Shown here: positions 42,300-50,786 of the stretch, piece by piece | Layout: every line of letters starts with the position of its first letter | How positions within the stretch are numbered: the first letter of the stretch is position 1 | From: Halomonas nitroreducens | GTDB lineage: Bacteria; Pseudomonadota; Gammaproteobacteria; Pseudomonadales; Halomonadaceae | NCBI RefSeq assembly: GCF_003966155.1 | Contig: NZ_RXNS01000014.1 | Span: 62,001 to 126,000, forward strand | Length of the DNA: 64,000 nucleotides | Reading direction: 5' to 3' | Position numbers and translations under genes: made by a program | The notes under the pieces: generated by a model | Seen by the model: only the letters and a program-made list of their open reading frames with translations | Told to the model about the DNA's origin: nothing | Database searches by the model: none

Positions 42300-43399
42300 C
42301 CCTGAGGTCGGTGTTCCGTAGCTGGGTCGACCACTACCTCTCCGACGAGGAGGCGGTCATCCTGCTGATCGTGCTGGTGCTCGGCTTCGCCGTGGTGATC
42401 TGGCTGGGCAAGATGCTCGCGCCCTTCCTCACCGCCCTGGTGATCGCCTTCCTGCTGCAGGGCGCGGTGAACGGGCTGACCCGGCGTCGCGTGCCGCACT
42501 TCCTGGCGGTGATGCTGGTCTACCTGGCCTTCATTGGCGTGTTGCTGGCGATGGCGCTGATCCTGATGCCGCTGATCTGGAACCAGCTGGTCAACCTGGT
42601 CCAGGAGACGCCGCGCATGTTCGCCAGCGTCCAGCAGCTGCTCGATGACCTCCAGGCGCGCTACCCCCAGCTGGTGACCCCGGACCAGATCCAGGCCTGG
42701 ATCGGCATGGCCGGCCGCGAGGTCACCCAGCTCGGCCAGCGCGCCCTGACCCTGTCGCTGGCCTCGCTGGGCAACGTGGTGGCGCTGATCGTCTATCTGG
42801 TGCTGGTGCCGATCCTGGTGTTCTTCATGCTCAAGGATCGCGACCGGCTGGTGGGCTTCACCGTCTCGCTGCTGCCGAAGAATCGCGGCCTGATGACGCG
42901 GGTCTGGCAGGAGATGGACGATCAGATCGCCAACTACGTGCGGGGCAAGTTCACCGAGATCATCATCGTCGGCAGCGTCGCCTTCTTCACCTTCGCCTTC
43001 TTCGGGCTGCCCTATTCGGCCCTGCTGGCGGTGCTGGTGGGGTTGTCGGTGCTGGTACCCTACATCGGTGCCGCCGTGGCGACCCTGCCGGTGGCGGCGG
43101 TGGCGGGCTTCCACTTCGGCCTCGGCGACCAGTTCCTCTACGTGATCATCGCCTACGGGGTGATCCAGGCCCTGGACGGCAACGTCCTGGTCCCGGTGCT
43201 GTTCTCCGAGGCGGTCAACCTGCACCCGGTGTCGATCATCCTGGCAGTGCTGTTCTTCGGCGGGGTCTGGGGCTTCTGGGGCATCTTCTTCGCCATCCCC
43301 CTGGCGACCCTGCTCAAGGCCCTGGTCTATGCCTGGCCGCGGGGCATCCAGCAGCGTCGCCAGGAGGTCTCCCAGGAGGAGGAGGCCGTCGAGTCCTGA
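42296..43399 (+). CDS. perM: AI-2E/PerM family membrane protein
   Basis: A 367-residue protein with about eight helices, including VILLIVLVLGFAVVIWLGKM, VALIVYLVLVPILVFFMLKD and the conserved VPYIGAAVATLPVAAVAGF followed by QALDGNVLVPVLFSEAVNLH. Some members export autoinducer-2 or Na+ (H+ antiporter); the actual substrate here is unknown. Translation is coupled to the TusA-like gene. A 12-bp hairpin lies immediately after its stop codon. Confidence 0.88.
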   Translation: MTLRSVFRSWVDHYLSDEEAVILLIVLVLGFAVVIWLGKMLAPFLTALVIAFLLQGAVNGLTRRRVPHFLAVMLVYLAFIGVLLAMALILMPLIWNQLVNLVQETPRMFASVQQLLDDLQARYPQLVTPDQIQAWIGMAGREVTQLGQRALTLSLASLGNVVALIVYLVLVPILVFFMLKDRDRLVGFTVSLLPKNRGLMTRVWQEMDDQIANYVRGKFTEIIIVGSVAFFTFAFFGLPYSALLAVLVGLSVLVPYIGAAVATLPVAAVAGFHFGLGDQFLYVIIAYGVIQALDGNVLVPVLFSEAVNLHPVSIILAVLFFGGVWGFWGIFFAIPLATLLKALVYAWPRGIQQRRQEVSQEEEAVES

Positions 43400-43425
43400 G
43401 CGCGTCCGCCCGAGGGCGGACGCGC
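43400..43425. terminator. 12-bp hairpin between perM and bcp
   Basis: Perfect arms GCGCGTCCGCCC and GGGCGGACGCGC with a 2-nt loop, directly after the perM stop and before the bcp stop, so it probably serves both converging genes. No T-run. Confidence 0.6.
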
Positions 43426-43430
43426 GGCCC

Positions 43431-43907
43431 TCACTGGCCGGCGTGCAGCGCCCGGGCGGCCTCCAGCACCTCGTCGGCGTGCCCCTTGACCTTGACGCCC
43501 CGCCATTCCCGGGCGAGCTTGCCGTCGGCATCGATCAGGAAGGTGCTGCGCTCGATGCCGAGGTGCTCCTTGCCGTAGAGCTTCTTGAGCTTGATGACGT
43601 CGAACAGCCGGCACACCGTCTCGTCCTTGTCGGAGAGCAGCGGGAAGTTGAAGTCCTGCTTGGCCTTGAAGTTCTCCTGGGCGCGGATGCCGTCCCGGGA
43701 GACGCCGACGATCACCGTGTTGGCCGCCTCGAAGGCGTCCTTGCGGTCGCGGAAGTCGCCGCCCTCGGTGGTGCAGCCCGGGGTGCTGGCCTTGGGGTAG
43801 AAGTACACCACCACCTGCCGGCCGCGCAGGTCCGAGAGGCTGAGGGGGGTGTCGCCGGTGGCGGTGGCGGTGAAGTCGGGCACGGGCTCGCCGATGCTGA
43901 CGGTCAT
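43431..43907 (-). CDS. bcp: thiol peroxidase of the BCP/PrxQ family
   Basis: A 158-residue peroxiredoxin reducing hydroperoxides. The peroxidatic Cys45 is in YPKASTPGCTTEGGDFRDR. The usual resolving Cys five residues later (as in GCTxEACDF) is replaced by Gly; the only other Cys is Cys99 in DETVCRLF. It may thus work as a 1-Cys enzyme or use a different disulfide. AAGGAG upstream supports the ATG. It is divergent from dapA. Confidence 0.92.
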   Translation of the reverse strand: MTVSIGEPVPDFTATATGDTPLSLSDLRGRQVVVYFYPKASTPGCTTEGGDFRDRKDAFEAANTVIVGVSRDGIRAQENFKAKQDFNFPLLSDKDETVCRLFDVIKLKKLYGKEHLGIERSTFLIDADGKLAREWRGVKVKGHADEVLEAARALHAGQ

Positions 43908-44110
43908 GGGAGACTCCTTGGGTCGGGATGGGCGAAGGCGCCGATTACACGCAACCCGGGGCGAACTGTAAAGTCGCCGCTGTACAGGCTCACGAGCCCT
44001 GAGTACCATTTGACCCCTGATATCGAGACCCCAGGCGAGGGCGGGATCCTTGAACGGTGACCGTGGCCGCAGCGGTCACCCCGGCAGGCAGTTGAGAGGA
44101 CAAGCAGAGT

Positions 44111-44995
44111 ATGATCACGGGCAGCATCGTCGCGCTGGCGACACCGATGAAGGTCAACGGCGATATCGACTGGGAGGCCCTGCGGGCCCTGGTCAACTTC
44201 CATCTCGACAACGGCACCGATGCCATCGTCGCGGCGGGCACCACCGGTGAGCCGACCACCATGTCATTCGCCGAGCACTTCGACGTGATCCGTACCGTGG
44301 TGGAAGAGGTCGGCGGGCGCATCCCGGTGATCGCCGGCACCGGCGCCAACGCCACCTCCGAGGCGGTCGAGCTGGCTCGTTACGCCAGCGAGGTGGGGGC
44401 CGACTACTGCCTGTCGGTGTGCCCCTACTACAACAAGCCGACCCAGGAAGGCCTCTACCAGCACTTCAAGGCCGTGGCCGAGGGCAGCAACCTGCCGGTG
44501 ATCCTCTACAACGTGCCCGGCCGTACCTGCTCGGACCTCTACAACGAGACCGTGCTGCGCCTGGCCGAGGTGAACAACATTGTCGGCCTCAAGGATGCCA
44601 CCGGCAACCTGGAGCGTGCCGAGGACCTCATCGCCCGCCTCAAGGGCAGCGGCTTCATGCTCTACTCCGGCGATGACGGCACGGCCTGTGACTTCATGCT
44701 GATGGGCGGCCATGGCGACATCTCGGTGACCGCCAACGTCGCGCCGCGGGCCATGCACGAGCTGTGTGTCGCCGCCGTGGCCGGCGAGGCCGACAAGGCC
44801 CACCAGATCAACACCCGCCTGATGCCGTTGCACACCAACCTGGGCATCGAGGCCAACCCGATTCCCGTGAAGTGGGCCCTGCACCGCATGGGCCTGATCG
44901 AGCCGGGCATCCGCCTGCCGTTGACCTGGCTCTCCGAGAAGTACCACTCCACCGTCAGCGAGGCCCTGCAGCTGGCCGGTGTGATCGACGACTGA
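44111..44995 (+). CDS. dapA: 4-hydroxy-tetrahydrodipicolinate synthase
   Basis: A 294-residue aldolase-type enzyme joining pyruvate and aspartate semialdehyde, first step of lysine and meso-diaminopimelate synthesis. The Schiff-base Lys161 is in [15 protein letters not shown], the catalytic Tyr133 in [14 protein letters not shown], and the Thr pair in [10 protein letters not shown]. The length matches E. coli (292). It is the first gene of dapA-bamC-MBL hydrolase-purC, an order shared with many gammaproteobacteria. Confidence 0.97.
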   Translation: MITGSIVALATPMKVNGDIDWEALRALVNFHLDNGTDAIVAAGTTGEPTTMSFAEHFDVIRTVVEEVGGRIPVIAGTGANATSEAVELARYASEVGADYCLSVCPYYNKPTQEGLYQHFKAVAEGSNLPVILYNVPGRTCSDLYNETVLRLAEVNNIVGLKDATGNLERAEDLIARLKGSGFMLYSGDDGTACDFMLMGGHGDISVTANVAPRAMHELCVAAVAGEADKAHQINTRLMPLHTNLGIEANPIPVKWALHRMGLIEPGIRLPLTWLSEKYHSTVSEALQLAGVIDD

Positions 44996-45041
44996 GCGGC
45001 ACCCGAGCCGCGACCTGGACAACCCGATGCAAGGTGGACGC

Positions 45042-46004
45042 ATGAGCGCTGCGCTGAAATGGATGCCCCTGGTGGCCGCCCTGGCCCTGGCTGGCTGTGC
45101 CCGCGACGGTTATTTCGACGACCGTCGCGTCGACTACGCCGAGGCCGAGGCGAGCGCCCCCCTGGTGCTGCCCGACAGCCGGGACACCCGCCGCTACCGG
45201 GATGCCATGCCGGTGCCCGAGGCCGCCGGGACCTTCGCCTCCCAGGGCGATGACTTCGATGCCCCGCCACCCCGCGCGCTGGGCGCCGGCAGCGGCGTGG
45301 AGGCAGGCGAGGTGGCCCGCCGCGAGGCGGCCGGTCGTCGCTGGCTGGTGGTCGGGGCCGAGCCCAGTGCGGTGTGGTCGGAGCTGGAGCGCTTCGCCGA
45401 CGAGCGAGGCCTGCGGGTGGTGAGTCGCGACTCGAGCCGGGGCGTGCTGGAGACGGCCGAGGGACGGCTCAGCGTGCGTCCGGGCCTGCAGCCCGGGGCC
45501 AGCGAGGTGCGCTGCGAGCAGGCCGGCTCGCCGCTGGAGGGCTGCCTGCGCGCCTTGGAACGGCGCTTCGAGGCGCGCGGCGCCACCGCCAGTGCCTCGT
45601 CGCTGGCGGTGCAGCGTGCCCCGGAGGAGCGGGCGCGTCCGCTCCTCGAGCAGCGCGCCGGCGAGTGGCGCCTGGTGATCCCCTTCGATCTGGAGCGGAC
45701 CTGGGCCGAACTCAGCTACCAGCTCGAGGCCGACTTCTCGGTGGCTGAGCGCCGCCAGCTGGTGGAACAGGATCCCGACGGCCACCGCTTCCTGGTGGAC
45801 TACCTGACCCTCAGCGAACGCAGCCCGGGCCTGCTGGGTACCCTGACCAGCCTGGGCCAGGCGTCGCCCCAGCGCATTCGCCTGGTGCTGGAGTCGACCG
45901 GGCCCGAGCGCACCGTGTTGCGTGCCGAGCCCGCCGACGCGCGCGAGCTCTCCGCGGAGGATCGCCGTGAACTCCTCGAGCGGGTGGCGGGCCTGCTGGG
46001 CTGA
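45042..46004 (+). CDS. bamC: outer membrane assembly lipoprotein BamC
   Basis: A 320-residue lipoprotein of the BAM complex (NlpB). The signal peptide ends in the lipobox LALAGC with Cys19 as lipidation site. A long disordered N-terminal segment follows (about residues 20-100), then two helix-grip domains (about 105-185 and 205-320) with RWLVVGAEPSAVWSELERFA and WRLVIPFDLERTWAELSYQL. Sequence alone is weak, but the position between dapA and purC agrees with NlpB/BamC. AAGGTGG precedes the ATG. Confidence 0.85.
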   Translation: MSAALKWMPLVAALALAGCARDGYFDDRRVDYAEAEASAPLVLPDSRDTRRYRDAMPVPEAAGTFASQGDDFDAPPPRALGAGSGVEAGEVARREAAGRRWLVVGAEPSAVWSELERFADERGLRVVSRDSSRGVLETAEGRLSVRPGLQPGASEVRCEQAGSPLEGCLRALERRFEARGATASASSLAVQRAPEERARPLLEQRAGEWRLVIPFDLERTWAELSYQLEADFSVAERRQLVEQDPDGHRFLVDYLTLSERSPGLLGTLTSLGQASPQRIRLVLESTGPERTVLRAEPADARELSAEDRRELLERVAGLLG

Positions 46005-46801
46005 TGAGCGCGTCGCCAAGGCTGGAAGGGGGCGGGCGGCTGCATTTCGCCTCGCTGGGCAGTGGCAGCAAGGGCAATGCGACCCTGGTCAGCGACGGCG
46101 AGACGCACCTGCTGGTCGACTGCGGCTTCGGCCTCCGGGAGACCGAGCGTCGCCTGGCCCGCTTCGGCCTGCACCCCCGCCAGCTCGATGCCGTGCTGGT
46201 GACCCACGAGCACGGTGATCACGTGCGCGGCGTCGGGCCGCTGGCCCGGCGCCACCGGGTGCCGGTCTACCTGACGCCGGGCACCTGGCTGTCGGGCAAG
46301 CTCGGCGAGGTGCCGCATCGCCACTGGATCACCCCCCAGTCGCCCTTTCGGGTGAAGGGCTTCGCGATCGACCCGGTCACGGTGCCCCACGATGCCCGGG
46401 AGCCGGTGCAGTTCCGCCTGGCCGCCGGCGACCGGCGCCTCGGCCTGCTCACCGACCTGGGCCATCCCAGCGAGCACGTCGTCGAGGCCTTCCGTGGCTG
46501 TGATGCCCTGGTACTGGAGTGCAACCACGATGTCCACCTGCTGCAGACCGGCCCCTACCCGCCGAGCCTCAAGCGTCGGGTCGGCGGCCAGTGGGGCCAC
46601 CTGGCCAACGCCCAGGCGGCCTGGCTGCTCCAGCGGCTGGGACTGGACCGGCTGCAGCGCATCGTCTGCTCACACCTGTCCGAACACAACAACCGCCCCG
46701 AACTGGCCCTGGAGGCCCTGGTGCCACTGCTCGACGGCGATGATTCGCGCCTGACGGTGGCCGCCCAGGACCAGGGGCTGGACTGGCAGGCGATCACCTG
46801 A
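46004..46801 (+). CDS. YycJ/WalJ-like MBL-fold hydrolase
   Basis: A 265-residue metallo-beta-lactamase-fold protein. The start of the fold is [20 protein letters not shown], the metal motif [11 protein letters not shown] (near residues 67-72), later [14 protein letters not shown] and ECNHDVHLL, and the C-terminal [13 protein letters not shown]. This is the pattern of YycJ (WalJ), a probable 5'-3' exonuclease/nuclease of the family. The start codon overlaps the bamC stop (TGATG). Its biochemical role in gammaproteobacteria is not settled. Confidence 0.87.
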   Translation: MSASPRLEGGGRLHFASLGSGSKGNATLVSDGETHLLVDCGFGLRETERRLARFGLHPRQLDAVLVTHEHGDHVRGVGPLARRHRVPVYLTPGTWLSGKLGEVPHRHWITPQSPFRVKGFAIDPVTVPHDAREPVQFRLAAGDRRLGLLTDLGHPSEHVVEAFRGCDALVLECNHDVHLLQTGPYPPSLKRRVGGQWGHLANAQAAWLLQRLGLDRLQRIVCSHLSEHNNRPELALEALVPLLDGDDSRLTVAAQDQGLDWQAIT

Positions 46802-46842
46802 TCCCCGTATCCTCTTATACCTACCGCCTGTGGAGGCTTCCC

Positions 46843-47556
46843 ATGGAAAAGCGCCAAGAACTGTTTGCCGGCAAGGCCAAGTCGGTCTACGCCACCGACG
46901 ACCCGGATCGCCTGATCCTGCACTTCCGCGACGACACCAGTGCCTTCGACGGACGGCGCGTGGAGTCGCTGGAGCGCAAGGGTGAGGTCAACAACCGCTT
47001 CAATGCCTTCATCATGGGCAAGCTGCAGGAGGCCGGTATCCCTACCCACTTCGAGGGCCTGCTCTCCGCGAGCGAGTGCGTGGTCAAGAACCTCGACATG
47101 CTGCCGGTGGAGTGCGTGGTGCGCAACATCGCCGCGGGCAGCCTGGTCAAGACCCTCGGCGTGGAAGAGGGTGGCGAGCTCAATCCGCCGACCTTCCAGC
47201 TGTTCCTCAAGAACGACGAGCTCCATGATCCGATGATCAACGAGTCGCTGGCCGAGACCTTCGGCTGGGCGACCCCCGAGCAGTTGGCCGAGATGAAGGC
47301 CCTGACCTTCCGCGTCAATGAAGTGCTCAAGCAGCTGTTCGCCGACGGTGGGCTGCTGCTGGTGGACTACAAGCTCGAATTCGGGCTCTTCCAGGGCAAG
47401 ATCGTGCTGGGAGACGAGTTCTCCCCGGACGGCTGCCGCCTGTGGGATGCCGAGACCCGCGAGAAGCTCGACAAGGACCGCTTCCGCCAGGGGCTGGGCG
47501 GGGTGATCGAGGCCTACGAGGAGGTGGGCAAGCGGATCGGCGTCGACTTCTCCTGA
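46843..47556 (+). CDS. purC: SAICAR synthetase
   Basis: A 237-residue phosphoribosylaminoimidazole-succinocarboxamide synthase of purine synthesis (E. coli 237). [60 protein letters not shown] and [20 protein letters not shown] are the family signatures. The gene follows the MBL hydrolase after 41 bp with GGAGG before the ATG. Confidence 0.97.
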   Translation: MEKRQELFAGKAKSVYATDDPDRLILHFRDDTSAFDGRRVESLERKGEVNNRFNAFIMGKLQEAGIPTHFEGLLSASECVVKNLDMLPVECVVRNIAAGSLVKTLGVEEGGELNPPTFQLFLKNDELHDPMINESLAETFGWATPEQLAEMKALTFRVNEVLKQLFADGGLLLVDYKLEFGLFQGKIVLGDEFSPDGCRLWDAETREKLDKDRFRQGLGGVIEAYEEVGKRIGVDFS

Positions 47557-47578
47557 GGTTCGCCGTCGTGTCGGGTCC

Positions 47579-48304
47579 CTACACCGCCACGATCTCGACG
47601 ACTTCCAGCAGCGTCTTGCCCTCGGCGCCGGCCAGGGCACGGAAGCGCACGTCCACGTCGCGCAGGCGCACCCCGTAGATCCGCGCCTCGGCTCCCCGGC
47701 GGTGGTAGGCCGGGCGCGGGTCCTGGGCCAGCACCTGGTGGATCAGCGCGCGCAGCGAGTCGCCGTCGGGGCGGGTGGCCAGGGTCGCCTCCGCCGGTGG
47801 GGCGAGGCGCACGGCCAGGGCGGGCGGCGCCGCGGGGGCGAAGCCGGCCCGGGCCTCGGGGCGGGCCTCGGCCCAGGGCAGGTAGGGCTTGATGTCCAGG
47901 ACCGGGGTGCCGTCCACCAGGTCCGCGCCGCGCAGTGCCAGGCTTACGCCGCCCTGGGTGTCGATGCCCTCGAGCTCGACCAGCGACAGGCCCAGGCGAT
48001 TGGGGCGATGGGTGCTGCGGCTGGCGAACACCCCCACCCGGGCATTGCCGCCCAGGCGCGGCGGGCGCACCAGCGGCGTCCAGCGCTCGGGGCTCAGGTG
48101 GAAGACGAAGGTCAGCCAGAGGTGGCTGAAGGCCTCCAGGCCGCGTACCGTCAGCGGGTCGTCGAAGGGCGGCGCCAGCACCAGGCGGGCGCGGGCGGCC
48201 TCGGCCAGGCCGGGCTGGCGGGGGATGCCGAACTTGTCGGGAAAGTCGCTCGCGATATGCCCGATGGGCGTCATGCGAAAGGCGTTGGCAGAAGGGGCGG
48301 GCAT
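47579..48304 (-). CDS. trmO: tRNA (t6A37) N6-methyltransferase TrmO
   Basis: A 241-residue protein of the TrmO/YaeB family, which methylates threonylcarbamoyl-A37 in tRNA-Thr(GGU) using SAM. The N-terminal beta-barrel domain has MTPIGHIASDFPDKFGIPRQ, LEAFSHLWLTFVFH and the SAM-site FASRSTHRPNRLGLSLVEL. The C-terminal domain ends DVRFRALAGAEGKTLLEVVE. It is divergent from the GNAT gene at 48397 and convergent with purC. Confidence 0.92.
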   Translation of the reverse strand: MPAPSANAFRMTPIGHIASDFPDKFGIPRQPGLAEAARARLVLAPPFDDPLTVRGLEAFSHLWLTFVFHLSPERWTPLVRPPRLGGNARVGVFASRSTHRPNRLGLSLVELEGIDTQGGVSLALRGADLVDGTPVLDIKPYLPWAEARPEARAGFAPAAPPALAVRLAPPAEATLATRPDGDSLRALIHQVLAQDPRPAYHRRGAEARIYGVRLRDVDVRFRALAGAEGKTLLEVVEIVAV

Positions 48305-48396
48305 GGCGGGTCCTGGTGACGGGCACCGTCGGGCATTGGCCCGGGCGCCTGGCTTCGGTAATCTCTGGGCGTCTCCATTTTCGCAGGAAGCCCCTT

Positions 48397-48948
48397 ATGC
48401 GTCATGCCGATCCCGTTTCCACGGCGCCCCCGGACGCTCCGGCCTCCGGTGCCAGGACGCCGCGCATCCTCTATCGCCAGGCCCGGGTCCAGGACGGCAC
48501 CGACCAGGCCGAGGTCTTTCACCACGCCGTCATGCAGGGTGCCATGGCGCACTATGCGCTGGAAGCACGGGAAGCCTGGGCCGCGGTATTGCCCCGCGAG
48601 GGCTGTGCCTGGGCGGCCCGCCAGGCCCTCTATACCACCCTGGTGGCGACCTGTGATGGCCGCTGTGTGGGCTTCATCGAGATCGACTTGCGTCGCGACC
48701 ACATCGAGTCACTGTATGTCTGGCCCTCGCTGGCCCGCCGCGGCATCGGCTCGACCCTGCTGGATCACGCCGAGCGGTTGCTGCGGGAACAGGGGGCGAC
48801 ATGCATGGGCATCGATGCCAGCCTGGTGATGGCCGACGGGCTGGAGCGCCGCGGCTGGCGGCGGGTCCGCGAGGAGTGGGTCGAGCGGGGGGGCCAGCGG
48901 CTGTGCCGCCGGCACCTGGAGAAGTCACTGGAAGCGTCGGGCGCCTGA
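48397..48948 (+). CDS. GNAT family N-acetyltransferase
   Basis: A 183-residue GNAT enzyme. The acetyl-CoA binding motif is HIESLYVWPSLARRGIGSTL, followed by LLREQGATCMGIDASLVMAD and a C-terminal GWRRVREEWVERGGQRL. The first 30 residues are Pro/Ala-rich and poorly conserved. AGGAAG upstream supports the ATG at 48397. The substrate is unknown. It is convergent with nadC, with only four bases between stop codons. Confidence 0.85.
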   Translation: MRHADPVSTAPPDAPASGARTPRILYRQARVQDGTDQAEVFHHAVMQGAMAHYALEAREAWAAVLPREGCAWAARQALYTTLVATCDGRCVGFIEIDLRRDHIESLYVWPSLARRGIGSTLLDHAERLLREQGATCMGIDASLVMADGLERRGWRRVREEWVERGGQRLCRRHLEKSLEASGA

Positions 48949-48952
48949 GCGC

Positions 48953-49840
<888 letters not shown>

Positions 49841-49881
49841 TCATTATAGGGGAAACCCAAGCACAGACGTCAGGGGGAAAG

Positions 49882-50451
49882 ATGCCGATTCACGAGGGCT
49901 GGCTCGACGGGGCCCGCCGGGTACCGTCACCCAATCAGGACGTGCGTCCGGACGGCGAGGTCTCGCTGCTGGTGTTGCACTCCATCAGCCTGCCGCCGGG
50001 GCAGTTCGGCGGCGAGGCGATCGAGCGGCTATTCACCAATCGCCTCGACCCGGCCGCCCACCCCTTCTTCGCCGCCATCGCCGGCCTGCGGGTCTCGGCC
50101 CACCTGCTGATCCGCCGCGACGGCGAGTGCGTGCAATTCGTGCCCTTCCAGGCGCGAGCCTGGCACGCCGGTCGCTCGTGCTGGCGGGAGGGCGGCGTCG
50201 AGCGCCGGGCGCTGAACGACTTTGCAGTAGGCATCGAGCTGGAAGGGGACGAGGTGTCCCCCTACACTCTGGCCCAGTACCGGGCGCTGGCGGCGGCAAC
50301 CCGGGCATTGCTGGCGAGCTATCCGGCGCTCACGGCCGAGCGCATCACCAGTCATGCCCATGTCGCGCCGTTACGCAAGAGCGATCCCGGGCCGGCCTTC
50401 GACTGGGCCTACTTCCGGCAACGGCTGGCGGGGAGTGGCAATTTTACGTAA
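49882..50451 (+). CDS. ampD: 1,6-anhydro-N-acetylmuramyl-L-alanine amidase
   Basis: A 189-residue cytoplasmic zinc amidase of peptidoglycan recycling (E. coli 183). Zinc ligands are His33 in SLLVLHSISLPPGQFGG, the second His in SHAHVAPLRKSDPG and the Asp in the same motif. WHAGRSCWREGGVERRALND and FAVGIELEGDE complete the AmpD pattern. Loss of this enzyme in relatives induces AmpC beta-lactamase. It ends before a 335-bp AT-rich spacer to aceE. Confidence 0.95.
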   Translation: MPIHEGWLDGARRVPSPNQDVRPDGEVSLLVLHSISLPPGQFGGEAIERLFTNRLDPAAHPFFAAIAGLRVSAHLLIRRDGECVQFVPFQARAWHAGRSCWREGGVERRALNDFAVGIELEGDEVSPYTLAQYRALAAATRALLASYPALTAERITSHAHVAPLRKSDPGPAFDWAYFRQRLAGSGNFT

Positions 50452-50786
50452 CAAAACAACTGTTCTTGCCGAAAATGCCTCGGCGACGAGGGTGTACTCG
50501 GTTGAATTACAAGGCTCCAAGGTGCGGGTGGCTCGCATCGAAAACACCCGAAACCCCCGATCAATCAAGGCTTCGCGATTTTTGAAAATCATTTCCAGTT
50601 CTGTTTCAATTGGCAGCCGTAAGTCTTTACGGTATCTTCAGCGCACTTACCACCAACGATTGCGTTGCCTTGTAAAACGACTACAACACAGGCGGGTTAG
50701 GGTGGAGATCCTGCCCTGCCTCCACGCAAAGCGCTACACCCCCTTGTTGCGGGGCTGTTGCCCCCACGTCATTCGGAGAGACGTCT
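50452..50786 (+). other. AT-rich leader region of aceE
   Basis: This spacer is visibly more AT-rich than the genes on either side. It holds the promoter at 50610-50638 and about 148 bp of further 5' leader up to the aceE start codon. A frame through it (50354-50797) is a shadow of ampD and the spacer and shows no family. No clear hairpin or riboswitch is seen. Confidence 0.6.
50610..50638 (+). promoter_or_regulatory. aceE promoter with CCGTAA/TTACGG dyad in the spacer
   Basis: TTGGCA (50610-50615) and TATCTT (50633-50638) are 17 bp apart. The spacer itself contains CCGTAA-GTCT-TTACGG (50617-50632), a perfect 6-bp inverted repeat that could be the binding site of a repressor. The -35 overlaps CAATTGG, reminiscent of a PdhR half site, though the full PdhR operator is not seen. 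Confidence 0.55.
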
